Below, piece by piece: positions 7,559-14,552 of a stretch of DNA of 18,189 nucleotides. Location of the stretch: assembly GCA_900549135.1 (NCBI GenBank), contig URNI01000035.1:1-18189 (forward strand). Direction: 5' to 3'. The notes under the pieces are model-generated. The model was not told the origin of the DNA. It made no database searches and worked only from the letters and a program-made list of their open reading frames with translations. The stretch is from an uncultured Collinsella sp. (GTDB lineage: Bacteria; Actinomycetota; Coriobacteriia; Coriobacteriales; Coriobacteriaceae). The number at the start of each line of letters is the position of its first letter. The first letter of the stretch is position 1. A program made the position numbers and the translations under genes.

Positions 7559-8335
7559 ATGCCCCGATGCGCCCGTGCCGTTTCGCTCACCGGCTATTAC
7601 CACGTCTTTGACCGTGGTAACTCTAAACAGATTATTTTTGAAGATGACTCCGACCGCTATCGTTTCCTATCGGATATCTCGGACAGGTTTGCGCGCCATG
7701 AAGTGGCGGTTTTGGCTTGGTGTCTTATGGACAACCACTTTCATTTGATGGTTGATGATCCGTTCGACAATCTTTCAAAGGCGATGCAGTGCGCATTGAC
7801 GGCATATGCTAAGTATTTCAATGGGAAAACGGGGAGAACGGGGCATCTCTTTGATAATCGCTATTCGCGGGTCGCTGTTGAGTCGGACACGCAAGCGGTG
7901 CAACTGCTCGACTATATCCATCTCAATCCCGTGAAAGGTGCGCTCGACTCACTCGAGGCGTACCGCTGGTCAAGCTACAAGGCATATGAGCTGGGCTATG
8001 ATCCCTTTGACATCTGTGATGCGGCCCCTATGCTCGATATTGTCGGAGGCTCCCGTTGCTATTGCGAGCATCTCAAGGAAGTTGCCGGGCGCATCTGGTC
8101 AGTGGAGGTTCTTCCACGCCGGCGGATCCCCGATGAGGAGGTCCTTTCCATTGCGCGCGAAGTGCTTCCGAGCATAGATCCTGCGATGCTCAAGGCCCTG
8201 CCACGCCCCGATCGCGATGCCTGTCTGCTGAGGCTCAGGCGGGCGCATCTCACGGTCAAGCAAATTGCCCGTATCACCGGCATCGGCGCCACAAGCGTGA
8301 CCAAGGCCACTGTAGGCTGGAGGGAGGCTGCGTGA
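7559..8335 (+). CDS. REP-associated tyrosine transposase (IS200-like Y1, HuH family)
   Basis: The 258-residue protein is a single-strand DNA endonuclease/transposase of the Y1 family. The HuH metal-binding motif is NHFHL (His60, His62). The block GRTGHLFDNRYSR (92-104) and LLDYIHLNPVKGA (116-128) are typical of RAYT proteins, with Tyr119 the probable nucleophile by analogy with the YIENQ helix of IS200 TnpA. Residues about 190-258 add a C-terminal helical region containing LTVKQIARITGIGATSVTKA, which resembles a helix-turn-helix and could bind DNA. ATG 7559 has AAAGGAGAG just upstream. The frame extends a little further upstream without a better start. The gene is intact and all expected catalytic residues are present. 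Inverted repeats on both sides support recognition of these ends. Whether it moves, or is a domesticated single copy, cannot be told from the window. Confidence 0.9.
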   Translation: MPRCARAVSLTGYYHVFDRGNSKQIIFEDDSDRYRFLSDISDRFARHEVAVLAWCLMDNHFHLMVDDPFDNLSKAMQCALTAYAKYFNGKTGRTGHLFDNRYSRVAVESDTQAVQLLDYIHLNPVKGALDSLEAYRWSSYKAYELGYDPFDICDAAPMLDIVGGSRCYCEHLKEVAGRIWSVEVLPRRRIPDEEVLSIAREVLPSIDPAMLKALPRPDRDACLLRLRRAHLTVKQIARITGIGATSVTKATVGWREAA

Positions 8336-8375
8336 GGCTGGGCAGGACCTGATCATGGCGCCGCATGCGTACGTC

Positions 8376-8426
8376 ATGTCTGTCCCCAATGCGTGAAAGC
8401 ACTCATGTAAGTCTGTCCCCGATGAG
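8376..8426 (-). repeat. Right inverted repeat of the RAYT cassette, REP-like
   Basis: Read on the minus strand, this is the left repeat with three substitutions. One of them (A-G in place of A-T) weakens the internal ATGAGTG/CACGCAT hairpin. The direct GGGGACAGAC motifs are both intact. It begins about 40 nt after the transposase stop codon. Confidence 0.88.
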
Positions 8427-8443
8427 TGCCTGGATAGATAGAA

Positions 8444-8477
8444 AAGAAACCGCCTTCTCAAAAGAAAGCGGTTTCTT
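8444..8477 (-). terminator. Terminator of rpmB
   Basis: AAGAAACCGC (8444-8453) pairs with GCGGTTTCTT (8468-8477), continued inside by TTCT/AGAA after one mismatch. On the minus strand the stem is followed by TTTTCTATC. It lies about 70 nt after the rpmB stop. On the plus strand it could also stop transcription leaving the RAYT cassette, though the U tract there is weak. Confidence 0.8.
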
Positions 8478-8543
8478 ATAGTTCTATATGAACGCGAGAT
8501 CTTTGACCCGGAGAGTCCGAGGTACTTGTTGGTAAGACCTTAT

Positions 8544-8732
8544 TTAGGAGCGCGCAACCTTGCCAGACTTGAGGCAGGTGGAGCAAACGTTCATCTTGCG
8601 ACGGTGACCATCGACGACAACGTAGACGCGCTGGATGTTGGGGCGGAACTTACGGTTGGTGACGCGGTGAGAGTGGCTGATGGAGCGACCGGCAACGGGG
8701 TGCTTACCGCAAACTTCGCAAACTTTGGACAT
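8544..8732 (-). CDS. rpmB: 50S ribosomal protein L28
   Basis: The 62-residue basic protein is large-subunit ribosomal protein L28. The family signature MSKVCEVCGKHPVAG, then SHSHRVTNRKFRPN and a basic C-terminal end, are all present. Four cysteines in two CxxC pairs (Cys5/Cys8 and Cys50/Cys53) make this the zinc-binding C+ form. The start at 8732 is chosen because AAGGAGG lies 7 nt upstream and the protein then starts exactly as the family does; the open frame to 8780 adds residues without family similarity. It stands alone, transcribed away from pyrR, with its own extended -10 promoter and a hairpin terminator. Confidence 0.96.
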   Translation of the reverse strand: MSKVCEVCGKHPVAGRSISHSHRVTNRKFRPNIQRVYVVVDGHRRKMNVCSTCLKSGKVARS

Positions 8733-8786
8733 AACTGACCCTCCTTGGGCGACAAACGAACATGTCGCGTTAACAAACAAGCTTGA

Positions 8787-8795
8787 ACTATAGCA
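8787..8795 (-). promoter_or_regulatory. Probable rpmB promoter (extended -10)
   Basis: The minus strand reads TGCTATAGT, an extended -10 about 55 nt upstream of the rpmB start. The best -35-like sequence upstream, TTGCGC, is 20 nt away and weak. It has the same TGC-TAT pattern as the proposed adhE promoter. Confidence 0.5.
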
Positions 8796-8923
8796 CAGAA
8801 GTCGCTCCCTGTGCGCAATCTACACAGAGATATTCCTCTTTTGGCGATAGTGCCCACGCCACGGCCCTGGACGTAGATCCGATTTGCGTGCAGCAGAGGG
8901 GATTATGCCAGCTCGTGCGTGCG

Positions 8924-8952
8924 TTTTCAAGCTCGTCCCACAAATATATATA
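8924..8952 (+). promoter_or_regulatory. Candidate pyr operon promoter, upstream option
   Basis: TTTTCA (8924-8929) and TATATA (8947-8952) are 17 nt apart, a fair sigma-70 match. A start near 8960 would place about 80 nt of RNA ahead of the attenuator. Apart from the rpmB promoter and this site I see nothing recognisable between 8796 and 9020. Confidence 0.35.
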
Positions 8953-9023
8953 GGTTTATTGAGCATTGGGCTCCGTTTACGGATTGCTCTGTATTTATGC
9001 TCGCAATTAAGCTCGAGGTTGGC

Positions 9024-9029
9024 TACACT
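9024..9029 (+). promoter_or_regulatory. Candidate pyr operon -10, downstream option
   Basis: TACACT fits a -10 box. A start about 7 nt downstream (9036-9037) would begin the RNA exactly at the first attenuator hairpin. There is no convincing -35 box at 8995-9006, so this call is tentative. Confidence 0.3.
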
Positions 9030-9038
9030 ATCCCTTGA

Positions 9039-9068
9039 CCATTAAAGGGGTACGAGATACCCACATGG
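9039..9068 (+). promoter_or_regulatory. pyr leader anti-antiterminator and likely PyrR-binding hairpin
   Basis: CCAT/ATGG (9039-9042 with 9065-9068) and GGGTA/TACCC (9048-9052 with 9058-9062) form a two-part stem with a purine-rich internal loop and the terminal loop CGAGA. In Bacillus, PyrR binds an anti-antiterminator hairpin whose loop follows the pattern NGNGA, and CGAGA fits it. Forming this hairpin uses bases 9056-9065 and so prevents the antiterminator. Confidence 0.6.
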
Positions 9069-9109
9069 AATTACATAGCTGCCAAAGAGCAGTCTTTCCT
9101 GTGGGTGTC
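9056..9109 (+). promoter_or_regulatory. pyr leader antiterminator
   Basis: GATACCCACA (9056-9065) pairs with TGTGGGTGTC (9100-9109) over 10 positions with one G-U. After a bulged U the stem continues as GGAA/TTCC (9067-9070 with 9096-9099). It uses 9104-9109, the 5' arm of the terminator, so the two structures are mutually exclusive. It should form when PyrR is not bound, allowing transcription into pyrR. Confidence 0.7.
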
Positions 9110-9144
9110 TGGTCCGCTTTGAGCGGTCGGGCATCTATTTTTTT
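9104..9144 (+). terminator. pyr leader attenuator terminator
   Basis: GGTGTCT (9104-9110) pairs with GGGCATC (9129-9135) using Watson-Crick and G-U pairs. The inner stem is CCGC/GCGG (9114-9117 with 9123-9126) around TTTGA. Seven U residues follow at 9138-9144. It lies 39 nt before the pyrR start and shares its 5' arm with the antiterminator. Confidence 0.8.
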
Positions 9145-9183
9145 GACTGTGTCAGCAGTCAAGACATGTGAGGAAGGAGATCG

Positions 9184-9768
9184 ATGGGCACGACTTCCCC
9201 CAAGGCGGTCATCATGGACGAGACCGCCGTCAATCGAGCGATGACCCGCATCGCGCACGAGATTCTCGAGCGCAACGAGGGCTGTGAAGACCTCGCTCTG
9301 GTCGGCATCGTCACGCGCGGCGACCTTCTGGCAAAGAAGCTCGCCGAAGAGATCAAGGAGATCGAGGGCGTCGAAGTTCCGCTCGGCAGCCTGGACATCA
9401 GCTTCTACCGCGATGACTATGCGACCAATTTCGCTCCCGCGATCCACGCCACCAACATCCCCTTTAGCGTCGACGGCAAGCGCGTCGTGCTGGTGGACGA
9501 CATCCTGTACACGGGTCGTACCATCCGCGCTGCTCTGGACGCCGTCATGGACCTGGGCCGTCCGAGCCGTATTGAGCTGGCAGTTCTCGTTGACCGCGGT
9601 CACCGCGAGCTCCCCATCTCGCCGGACTTTGTCGGCAAGAACGTTCCCTCGTCGCATGAGGAGAACGTGCACCTATATATGAAGGAAGTCGACGGCCACA
9701 CCGCCGTCGAGATTAACGACGTCGCGCCGGGTTCCCACGTGGGCTCCGCGCCGCTGGGAGGTGAGTAG
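9184..9768 (+). CDS. pyrR: Bifunctional pyr operon regulator / uracil phosphoribosyltransferase PyrR
   Basis: PyrR is a phosphoribosyltransferase-fold protein that binds pyr leader RNA when UMP/UTP is high and, in many species, also makes UMP from uracil and PRPP. The 194-residue product has the PRPP-binding loop VLVDDILYTGRT (102-113), the GIVTRGDLLAKKL helix near 41-53, and the conserved LDISFYRDD (70-78). The length is slightly over the usual 180, with a loose C-terminal tail (about 181-194). ATG 9184 has GGAAGGAGA just upstream. It is the first gene of the pyr operon and follows a leader with three alternative hairpins, the expected RNA target. This suggests autoregulation by transcription attenuation, as in Bacillus, rather than the translational control reported for mycobacteria. 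Confidence 0.96.
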   Translation: MGTTSPKAVIMDETAVNRAMTRIAHEILERNEGCEDLALVGIVTRGDLLAKKLAEEIKEIEGVEVPLGSLDISFYRDDYATNFAPAIHATNIPFSVDGKRVVLVDDILYTGRTIRAALDAVMDLGRPSRIELAVLVDRGHRELPISPDFVGKNVPSSHEENVHLYMKEVDGHTAVEINDVAPGSHVGSAPLGGE

Positions 9769-9772
9769 TACC

Positions 9773-10717
9773 GTGGCGTTCAACCATAAGCACCTGATCG
9801 ACATTACCGAGTACTCCGAAGAGGACATCAAGCTCATCCTCGAGACCGCCAAGGCGTTCTCCGAGGTCAACGAGCGTGCGATCAAGAAGGTCCCCACGCT
9901 CAAGGGTAAGACCATCGTCAACATGTTCAACGAGCCCTCGACGCGCACCCGCAGCTCCTTCGAGCTCGCCGAGAAGCGCCTTTCGGCCGACAGCCTCAAC
10001 TTTGGCGGTTCCTCGACTTCTACGGTCAAGGGCGAGAGCCTCGTCGACACCGTCGAGACCCTCAACGCCTACAAGATCGACTGCATCGTCGTGCGCGACA
10101 AGCACGCCGGCGCGCCCTATATCGTCACGCAGAATTCGCCCGCGAGCGTTATCTGCGCCGGCGACGGCAAGCACAACCACCCCACGCAGGCCCTGCTGGA
10201 CCTGTACACCATTTGGCAGCACAAGGGTGACTTCTACGGTCTGAAGGTCGCTGTCGTCGGCGACATCTCCCACTCCCGTGTCTGCGGCTCGCTGATTCCA
10301 GCCCTTAAGATCATGGGCTGCGAGACCTACGCCGTCGCCCCCGGCACGCTGCTGCCGCCGTCGCCCGAGGTCTTGGGCTGCGACCACGTGACGAGCGACC
10401 TCGATTCCGTCCTGCCCGAGCTGGACGTCGTCTACATGCTGCGCGTGCAGCAGGAGCGCCTCGAGGGCGCACCGTTCCCGACCATTCGTGAGTACCACAA
10501 GCTCTTCGGCCTGACCAAGGACCGCGAGAAGCTTATGAAGCCCGATGCGATCATCTGCCACCCGGGCCCCATCAACCGCGGCGTCGAGTTCGACTCCTAT
10601 ATGGCCGACCACCCGCAACGCTCCGTCATCCTGGAGCAGGTCTACGCCGGTATCTGCGTGCGTATGGCTATCCTGTATCTGCTGCTTGGAGGTGCCGATA
10701 ATGGCCTTGCTTCTTAA
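9773..10717 (+). CDS. pyrB: Aspartate carbamoyltransferase catalytic subunit
   Basis: PyrB condenses carbamoyl phosphate and aspartate to N-carbamoylaspartate, the committed step of pyrimidine synthesis. The 314-residue protein carries the carbamoyl-phosphate motif STRTR (56-60), the mobile loop GGSSTSTVKGES (78-89) with the catalytic Ser/Lys, HPTQALLDL (136-144) and, near the end, HPGPINRGVEFDS. No pyrI regulatory subunit is seen, as in pyrR-controlled operons. I chose GTG 9773 because GGGAGGTGA (9755-9763) precedes it by 9 nt; GTG at 9761 would lie inside that site. The gap to pyrR is 4 nt, and the end overlaps pyrC by 17 nt, so translation is coupled. Confidence 0.96.
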   Translation: MAFNHKHLIDITEYSEEDIKLILETAKAFSEVNERAIKKVPTLKGKTIVNMFNEPSTRTRSSFELAEKRLSADSLNFGGSSTSTVKGESLVDTVETLNAYKIDCIVVRDKHAGAPYIVTQNSPASVICAGDGKHNHPTQALLDLYTIWQHKGDFYGLKVAVVGDISHSRVCGSLIPALKIMGCETYAVAPGTLLPPSPEVLGCDHVTSDLDSVLPELDVVYMLRVQQERLEGAPFPTIREYHKLFGLTKDREKLMKPDAIICHPGPINRGVEFDSYMADHPQRSVILEQVYAGICVRMAILYLLLGGADNGLAS

Positions 10718-11990
10718 GAATGCCCACGTCGTCGACCCGTCCGTCGAGCTTGACGGTGTCGTTGACGTCCTGATTGACGGCGATAAGATCGCCGAGGTCG
10801 GCGAGAATCTCGCCGTCGAGGGAGCCGAGGTCCGCGACCTTTCCGGCAAGTACCTCGTCCCCGGCCTGGTGGATATGCACGTTCACCTTCGCGAGCCCGG
10901 CTACGAGGTCAAAGAGGACATCGAGAGCGGCACCCGCGCAGCTGCCAAGGGCGGCTTTACCGGCGTGTGCGCCATGCCCAACACCGATCCCGTCACCGAT
11001 AACGGCACCGTCGTGGAGTTCGTCAAGTCCCGCGCTGCCGAGGTCGGTCACTGCCGCGTTTATCCGTCGGGTGCCATGACCCGCGGTCTTAAGGGCGAGG
11101 CCATGTCCGAGATGGGCGATATGGTCGCCCACGGCGCCGTCGCCTTCACTGACGACGGTCGCGGCGTGCAGGGCGCGGGCATGCTCCGTCGCTGCATGGA
11201 CTACGGTAAGATGTTCGGCAAGGTCTTTATGAGCCACTGCCAGGACGAGGACCTGGTCGGCCACGGCCAGATCAACGAGGGCAAGGTCTCGACCCGTCTG
11301 GCTCTCGAGGGTTGGCCGGCTGCCGGCGAGGAGCTCCAGATCGCCCGTGACATCGAGATCGCCAAGCTGACTGGTGCCAAGCTGCACATCCAGCACATCT
11401 CCACCGCCCATGGCCTGGAGATCGTGCGTGCCGGTAAGGCCGCTGGCGTTCAGGTTACCTGCGAGGCCACCCCGCACCACATGTTCCTGACCGAGAACGA
11501 CCTGGACGAGACCTACAACACCTCGCTCAAGGTCAACCCGCCGCTGCGCACCGAGGAGGATGCCGAGGCCATCCGTCAGGGCGTCATCGACGGCACCGTC
11601 GACGTTATCGTCACCGATCACGCTCCCCACACCCCGTGGGAGAAGGCCCGCGAGTTCGAGCTTGCGCCCTTTGGCATGATCGGCCTCGAGACCTCGCTGT
11701 CGCTCGTGCTCACCGAGCTGGTCAACACGGGTAAGATGAGCATGGGTCGTATGGTCGAGCTCATGGCCATCAAGCCGCGTGAGATCCTGGGCCTCGACCA
11801 GGTTCAGGTCAAGGCGGGCTCCGTTGCCGACCTGACTGTGTTCGATCCCGCTGCCACCTGGACGGTCGGCGAGGACGGTTACGAGTCGCGTGCCGAGAAC
11901 TCCGGTTTTGCCGGTCGCACGCTCACCGGTCGTGCCACCGATGTGTTTGTCGGCGGCAAGCAGACGCTCGCCGACGGCTGCATCTGCTAG
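10701..11990 (+). CDS. pyrC: Dihydroorotase, class I zinc type
   Basis: PyrC cyclises N-carbamoylaspartate to dihydroorotate. The 429-residue length and sequence match the class I amidohydrolase form found with pyrB in Gram-positive operons. Metal and catalytic residues are visible: His60 and His62 in DMHVHLREPG, Asp152 in FTDDG, His179 in SHCQDED, His232 in QHIST and Asp306 in TDHAPH. No carboxylated lysine is expected at the bridging position in this class, where aspartate takes its place. ATG 10701 follows TTGGAGGT with 7-nt spacing; an upstream open frame lies inside pyrB and is not used. The gene is followed by a 92-nt gap, the largest inside the operon. Confidence 0.97.
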   Translation: MALLLKNAHVVDPSVELDGVVDVLIDGDKIAEVGENLAVEGAEVRDLSGKYLVPGLVDMHVHLREPGYEVKEDIESGTRAAAKGGFTGVCAMPNTDPVTDNGTVVEFVKSRAAEVGHCRVYPSGAMTRGLKGEAMSEMGDMVAHGAVAFTDDGRGVQGAGMLRRCMDYGKMFGKVFMSHCQDEDLVGHGQINEGKVSTRLALEGWPAAGEELQIARDIEIAKLTGAKLHIQHISTAHGLEIVRAGKAAGVQVTCEATPHHMFLTENDLDETYNTSLKVNPPLRTEEDAEAIRQGVIDGTVDVIVTDHAPHTPWEKAREFELAPFGMIGLETSLSLVLTELVNTGKMSMGRMVELMAIKPREILGLDQVQVKAGSVADLTVFDPAATWTVGEDGYESRAENSGFAGRTLTGRATDVFVGGKQTLADGCIC

Positions 11991-12010
11991 CATAGCCTTA
12001 TCGCTTTTGT

Positions 12011-12040
12011 GCGCGGTGCCCTTGCGGTGCCGCGCTTTCT
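12011..12040 (+). terminator. Intra-operon hairpin after pyrC (possible partial terminator)
   Basis: GCGCGGTGCC (12011-12020) pairs with GGTGCCGCGC (12026-12035) over all ten positions, two of them G-U, with the loop CTTGC. The tail TTTCTGTTCGTTTT is U-rich but broken. It could trim pyrKDF expression relative to pyrRBC, or stabilise the upstream message. Confidence 0.45.
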
Positions 12041-12051
12041 GTTCGTTTTGA

Positions 12052-12067
12052 CCATGCAACCGCATGG
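12052..12067 (+). other. Small hairpin just upstream of the pyrK ribosome binding site
   Basis: CCATGC and GCATGG form a perfect 6-bp stem with the loop AACC, ending 6 nt before GGAG of pyrK. It may affect pyrK translation. It could also be chance in GC-rich DNA. Confidence 0.3.
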
Positions 12068-12082
12068 GGGATTGGAGCGTCT

Positions 12083-12874
12083 ATGCCCACACCTTCCACT
12101 GCACGCATGCACGACTTCGAGGTCGTCTCGAACCAGGAGATCGCCGACGGCATCTTCTCGCTCGTCATCTCGGCCCCCAAGCTTGCAAGTGCGCTCAAGC
12201 CCGGTCAGTTTGTGAACATTGCCGTGCCCGGCGATGCGTCCTCGCTGCTTCGCGTGCCCCTGAGCTTCTATCGCGCCGACGCCCAGGCCGGTACCGTCGA
12301 GCTGTGGTACGCCGTCGTGGGTGACGACACCCGTCGTCTGTCGCAGATGGCCCCCGGCTCCAAGTCCAACCTGTTGGGCCCTGGCGGCCGCGGCTGGCTT
12401 GTTCCCGAGGGCACTAGGAAGGCGCTGCTCGTGGCGGGCGGCATCGGCGTTCCGCCCGTGCTCTGCCTCGCCGGCATGCTTGCCGGGCAGGGCGTGGATG
12501 TCGACGTGTGCCTGGGCTTTGGTACCGCTTCCAAGGCCGTGGGCATCGATGAGTTCCGCTCGCTGTGCGATACGGTCGACGTATGCACCGACGACGGCTC
12601 GTTGGGCACGCACGGCTTCTGCACCGATCCTGCCGCCGAGCTGCTCGGCGAGGGCGGTTATGACTACGTCGCCAGCTGCGGTCCCGCCGTCATGATGAAG
12701 AAGGTCGCCGCCGCTGCCGCCGAGGCCGGTGCGTACTGCGAGGTGTCGCTCGAGCGTATGATGAGCTGTGGCTTTGGCGCCTGCAACACTTGCAATGTAG
12801 AGACGGTCGACGGTATGAAGGGCGCCTGCATGTGCGGCCCCGTGTTCGATGCTTCCAAGGTGGTGGTCTTCTAG
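12083..12874 (+). CDS. pyrK: Dihydroorotate dehydrogenase electron-transfer subunit PyrK
   Basis: PyrK passes electrons from PyrD to NAD+ through FAD and a [2Fe-2S] cluster. The 263-residue protein has an N-terminal ferredoxin-reductase-like FAD domain (LRVPLSFYRAD at 56-66 as the flavin-binding RxxS-type motif) and a nucleotide-binding domain with AGGIGVPPVL (118-127). The C-terminal cluster region has Cys229, Cys234 and Cys237 (CGFGACNTC), with Cys249 in GACMCGPVFDA as the probable fourth ligand; Cys251 is an extra cysteine beside it. ATG 12083 has GGAG at 12074-12077; a second in-frame ATG is codon 9. Its presence next to pyrD shows an NAD-linked (type 1B) enzyme suited to anaerobic life. 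The stop shares its last base with the likely pyrD start. Confidence 0.95.
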   Translation: MPTPSTARMHDFEVVSNQEIADGIFSLVISAPKLASALKPGQFVNIAVPGDASSLLRVPLSFYRADAQAGTVELWYAVVGDDTRRLSQMAPGSKSNLLGPGGRGWLVPEGTRKALLVAGGIGVPPVLCLAGMLAGQGVDVDVCLGFGTASKAVGIDEFRSLCDTVDVCTDDGSLGTHGFCTDPAAELLGEGGYDYVASCGPAVMMKKVAAAAAEAGAYCEVSLERMMSCGFGACNTCNVETVDGMKGACMCGPVFDASKVVVF

Positions 12875-13797
12875 TGGGTACCGTGAACATGGCCGTCGAT
12901 TTCGGCGGCGTCAAGATGCAGAACCCCATCAACACCGCAGCCGGTACCTTTGGCTACGGTTGGCAGTTCCAGAACTTCTTTGATGTTTCCCAGCTGGGCG
13001 CCATCACCACCAAGGGTTGCGCTGCCGAGCCCTGGCCCGGCAACCCCGCGCCTCGCATGGCCGAGATCCCGGGCGGCATGATCAACTCCGTGGGCCTTCA
13101 GAACCCCGGCGTGGCTGCCTTTGCCCGTGAGTCCGGTCCGTGGCTCGAGCAGCTCTCCAAGGACGGTTGTCAGGTCATCTGTCAGGTCGCCGGTCACTCC
13201 GTCGAGGAGTTTGTCCGCGCGCTCGAGATGTATGTCGAGCTGTGCCCCTGGGCTGCCGGCTACGAGATCAACGTCAGCTGCCCCAATATTGCCGCCGGCG
13301 GTGCCGCCATGGGCTCCTCGCCCGAGGGCGCCTCTGCCGTTATGGCTGCTTGCCGCAAGGTGACTGATAAGCCGCTGTTCGTAAAAATGGCTCCGGTCAA
13401 CGTCGCCGAGATTGGCAAGGCTCTCGAGGCCGCCGGAGCCGACGGCCTTTCGGTCATCAACTCCATCCAGGGCATGGCTATTGACGTTCACACTCGCAAG
13501 TCTCGCGTGGCCAAGCCCAAGGGCGGCCTTTCGGGCCCGCTGTGCCACCACATCGCCGTTCGCATGGTCTGGGAGGTCGCTCAGGCCGTCGATATCCCCA
13601 TCAACGGTGTCGGCGGTGTCATGACGGGCGAAGATGCGGCCGAGTTTATCCTGGCTGGCGCCACCTGCGTGTCGGTCGGCATGGCCAACTTCGTCGATCC
13701 GTGCGCTTCGCTCAAGATCGCGCACGAGCTCGAGGCCTGGGCGGAGTCCCAGGGCGTGAAGGACATCAACGAACTGGTAGGTGCTTTCGAATGCTAG
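12874..13797 (+). CDS. pyrD: Dihydroorotate dehydrogenase (NAD+), catalytic subunit, type 1B
   Basis: PyrD oxidises dihydroorotate to orotate with FMN. Visible features are the FMN/substrate region NSVGLQNPGV (71-80), YEINVSCPNI with the class 1 catalytic Cys136, KMAPVN, and the FMN-phosphate region NGVGGVMTGEDAAEFI followed by VSVGMANF. No membrane-targeting N-terminus is present, consistent with the soluble PyrK-dependent form. The start is uncertain: GTG 12874 overlaps the pyrK stop by one base and has AAGGTGG upstream, giving 307 residues. ATG 12889 gives 302 residues and starts more like Bacillus PyrD but has a weak ribosome binding site. The 3' end overlaps pyrF by 7 nt (ATGCTAG). Confidence 0.95.
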   Translation: MGTVNMAVDFGGVKMQNPINTAAGTFGYGWQFQNFFDVSQLGAITTKGCAAEPWPGNPAPRMAEIPGGMINSVGLQNPGVAAFARESGPWLEQLSKDGCQVICQVAGHSVEEFVRALEMYVELCPWAAGYEINVSCPNIAAGGAAMGSSPEGASAVMAACRKVTDKPLFVKMAPVNVAEIGKALEAAGADGLSVINSIQGMAIDVHTRKSRVAKPKGGLSGPLCHHIAVRMVWEVAQAVDIPINGVGGVMTGEDAAEFILAGATCVSVGMANFVDPCASLKIAHELEAWAESQGVKDINELVGAFEC

Positions 13798-14507
13798 AGA
13801 CCGATGCCCGCGACCGCGTTATCGTCGCTCTCGACTGCGATCGTGAGCGTGCGCTCGAGCTTGCCCACGAGCTTTCGGGCCATGCCGCCTGGCTCAAGGT
13901 TGGCATGACGCTCTATTACGCCGAGGGTCCTGAGATCGTCAAGACGTTCAAGGACCTGGGCTTTAAGGTCTTCCTTGACCTTAAGTTCCATGATATTCCG
14001 CATCAGGTTCGCGGTGCCGCCCGTTCGGCCTCGCTTGCCGGTGTCGACCTGCTCTCGGTTCACGGCTTGGGTTCGGGCGCCATGCTCGCTGCCTGCCGCG
14101 AGGGTGCCGAGGAGGCGCGCGAGGACCGCGCCAAGCTCGTCGCCATCACCGTGCTCACGAGCATGAATCAGGATGCCTTGAGCGAGATCGGCGTCGAGTC
14201 GCCCGTGGCCGAGGAGGCCGCCCGCCTGGCAAAGCTCGCTCAGGCCAACGGCATCGATGGCATCGTGTGCTCGCCGATGGAGGCTCACGACATGCGTGAG
14301 CTGCTGGGTCCTGATGCCCTGATCGTGACTCCGGGCGTGCGTCCGGTGGGTGCCGCCCTTGGTGACCAGTCCCGCGTGGCGACGCCTTCCCAGGCTATCG
14401 AGCGCGGCGCAAGCCACATTGTGGTGGGCCGTCCCATCACCGGCGCCGACGATCCGGTTGCCGCCTTTGACGCCATCGTCGCCGAGCTGGTCGAAAACGT
14501 CGCGTAA
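13791..14507 (+). CDS. pyrF: Orotidine 5'-phosphate decarboxylase
   Basis: PyrF decarboxylates OMP to UMP, the final step of the pathway. The 238-residue protein matches the bacterial group 1 enzyme. Asp15 is in VALDCD, Lys36 in WLKVG, and the catalytic tetrad region is DLKFHDIPH (63-71, with Asp63, Lys65 and Asp68). The phosphate-binding sites are VTPGVRP and GRPIT toward the C-terminus. ATG 13791 overlaps the pyrD stop by 7 nt and has GGTAGGTG upstream, indicating coupling. It is the last pyr gene here. pyrE, which supplies its substrate, does not follow. Confidence 0.97.
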   Translation: MLETDARDRVIVALDCDRERALELAHELSGHAAWLKVGMTLYYAEGPEIVKTFKDLGFKVFLDLKFHDIPHQVRGAARSASLAGVDLLSVHGLGSGAMLAACREGAEEAREDRAKLVAITVLTSMNQDALSEIGVESPVAEEAARLAKLAQANGIDGIVCSPMEAHDMRELLGPDALIVTPGVRPVGAALGDQSRVATPSQAIERGASHIVVGRPITGADDPVAAFDAIVAELVENVA

Positions 14508-14552
14508 AAGATTCCCCTAAGTCACCACTTTTGGATCTCATTAGCACAAAAT

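Larger units (their letters stand above)
7379..8426 (+). mobile_element. RAYT (REP-associated tyrosine transposase) cassette with 51-bp inverted repeats
   Basis: About 1.05 kb is bounded by two 51-bp inverted copies of the same sequence (7379-7429 and 8376-8426, three mismatches) that enclose a single Y1/HuH transposase gene with its own promoter. It lies between the adhE promoter and the rpmB terminator, and does not break either gene. RAYT genes in other bacteria are typically flanked by inverted REP-like hairpin sequences, which is what is seen here. IS200-type enzymes make no target duplication, and none is visible. Confidence 0.85.

Noticed and set aside
8478..8543. tRNA-like sequence between the RAYT cassette and rpmB
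   Set aside because: I could not fold acceptor, D and T arms from this stretch; it is simply the rpmB 3' untranslated region.
9065..9243. Possible pyr leader peptide starting at ATG 9065
   Set aside because: There is no Shine-Dalgarno sequence, the frame overlaps the pyrR start out of frame, and the PyrR hairpins explain the leader without a translated peptide.
10668..12065. 465-codon open frame on the minus strand opposite pyrC
   Set aside because: Antisense shadow of a well-identified dihydroorotase; no start signal or domain.
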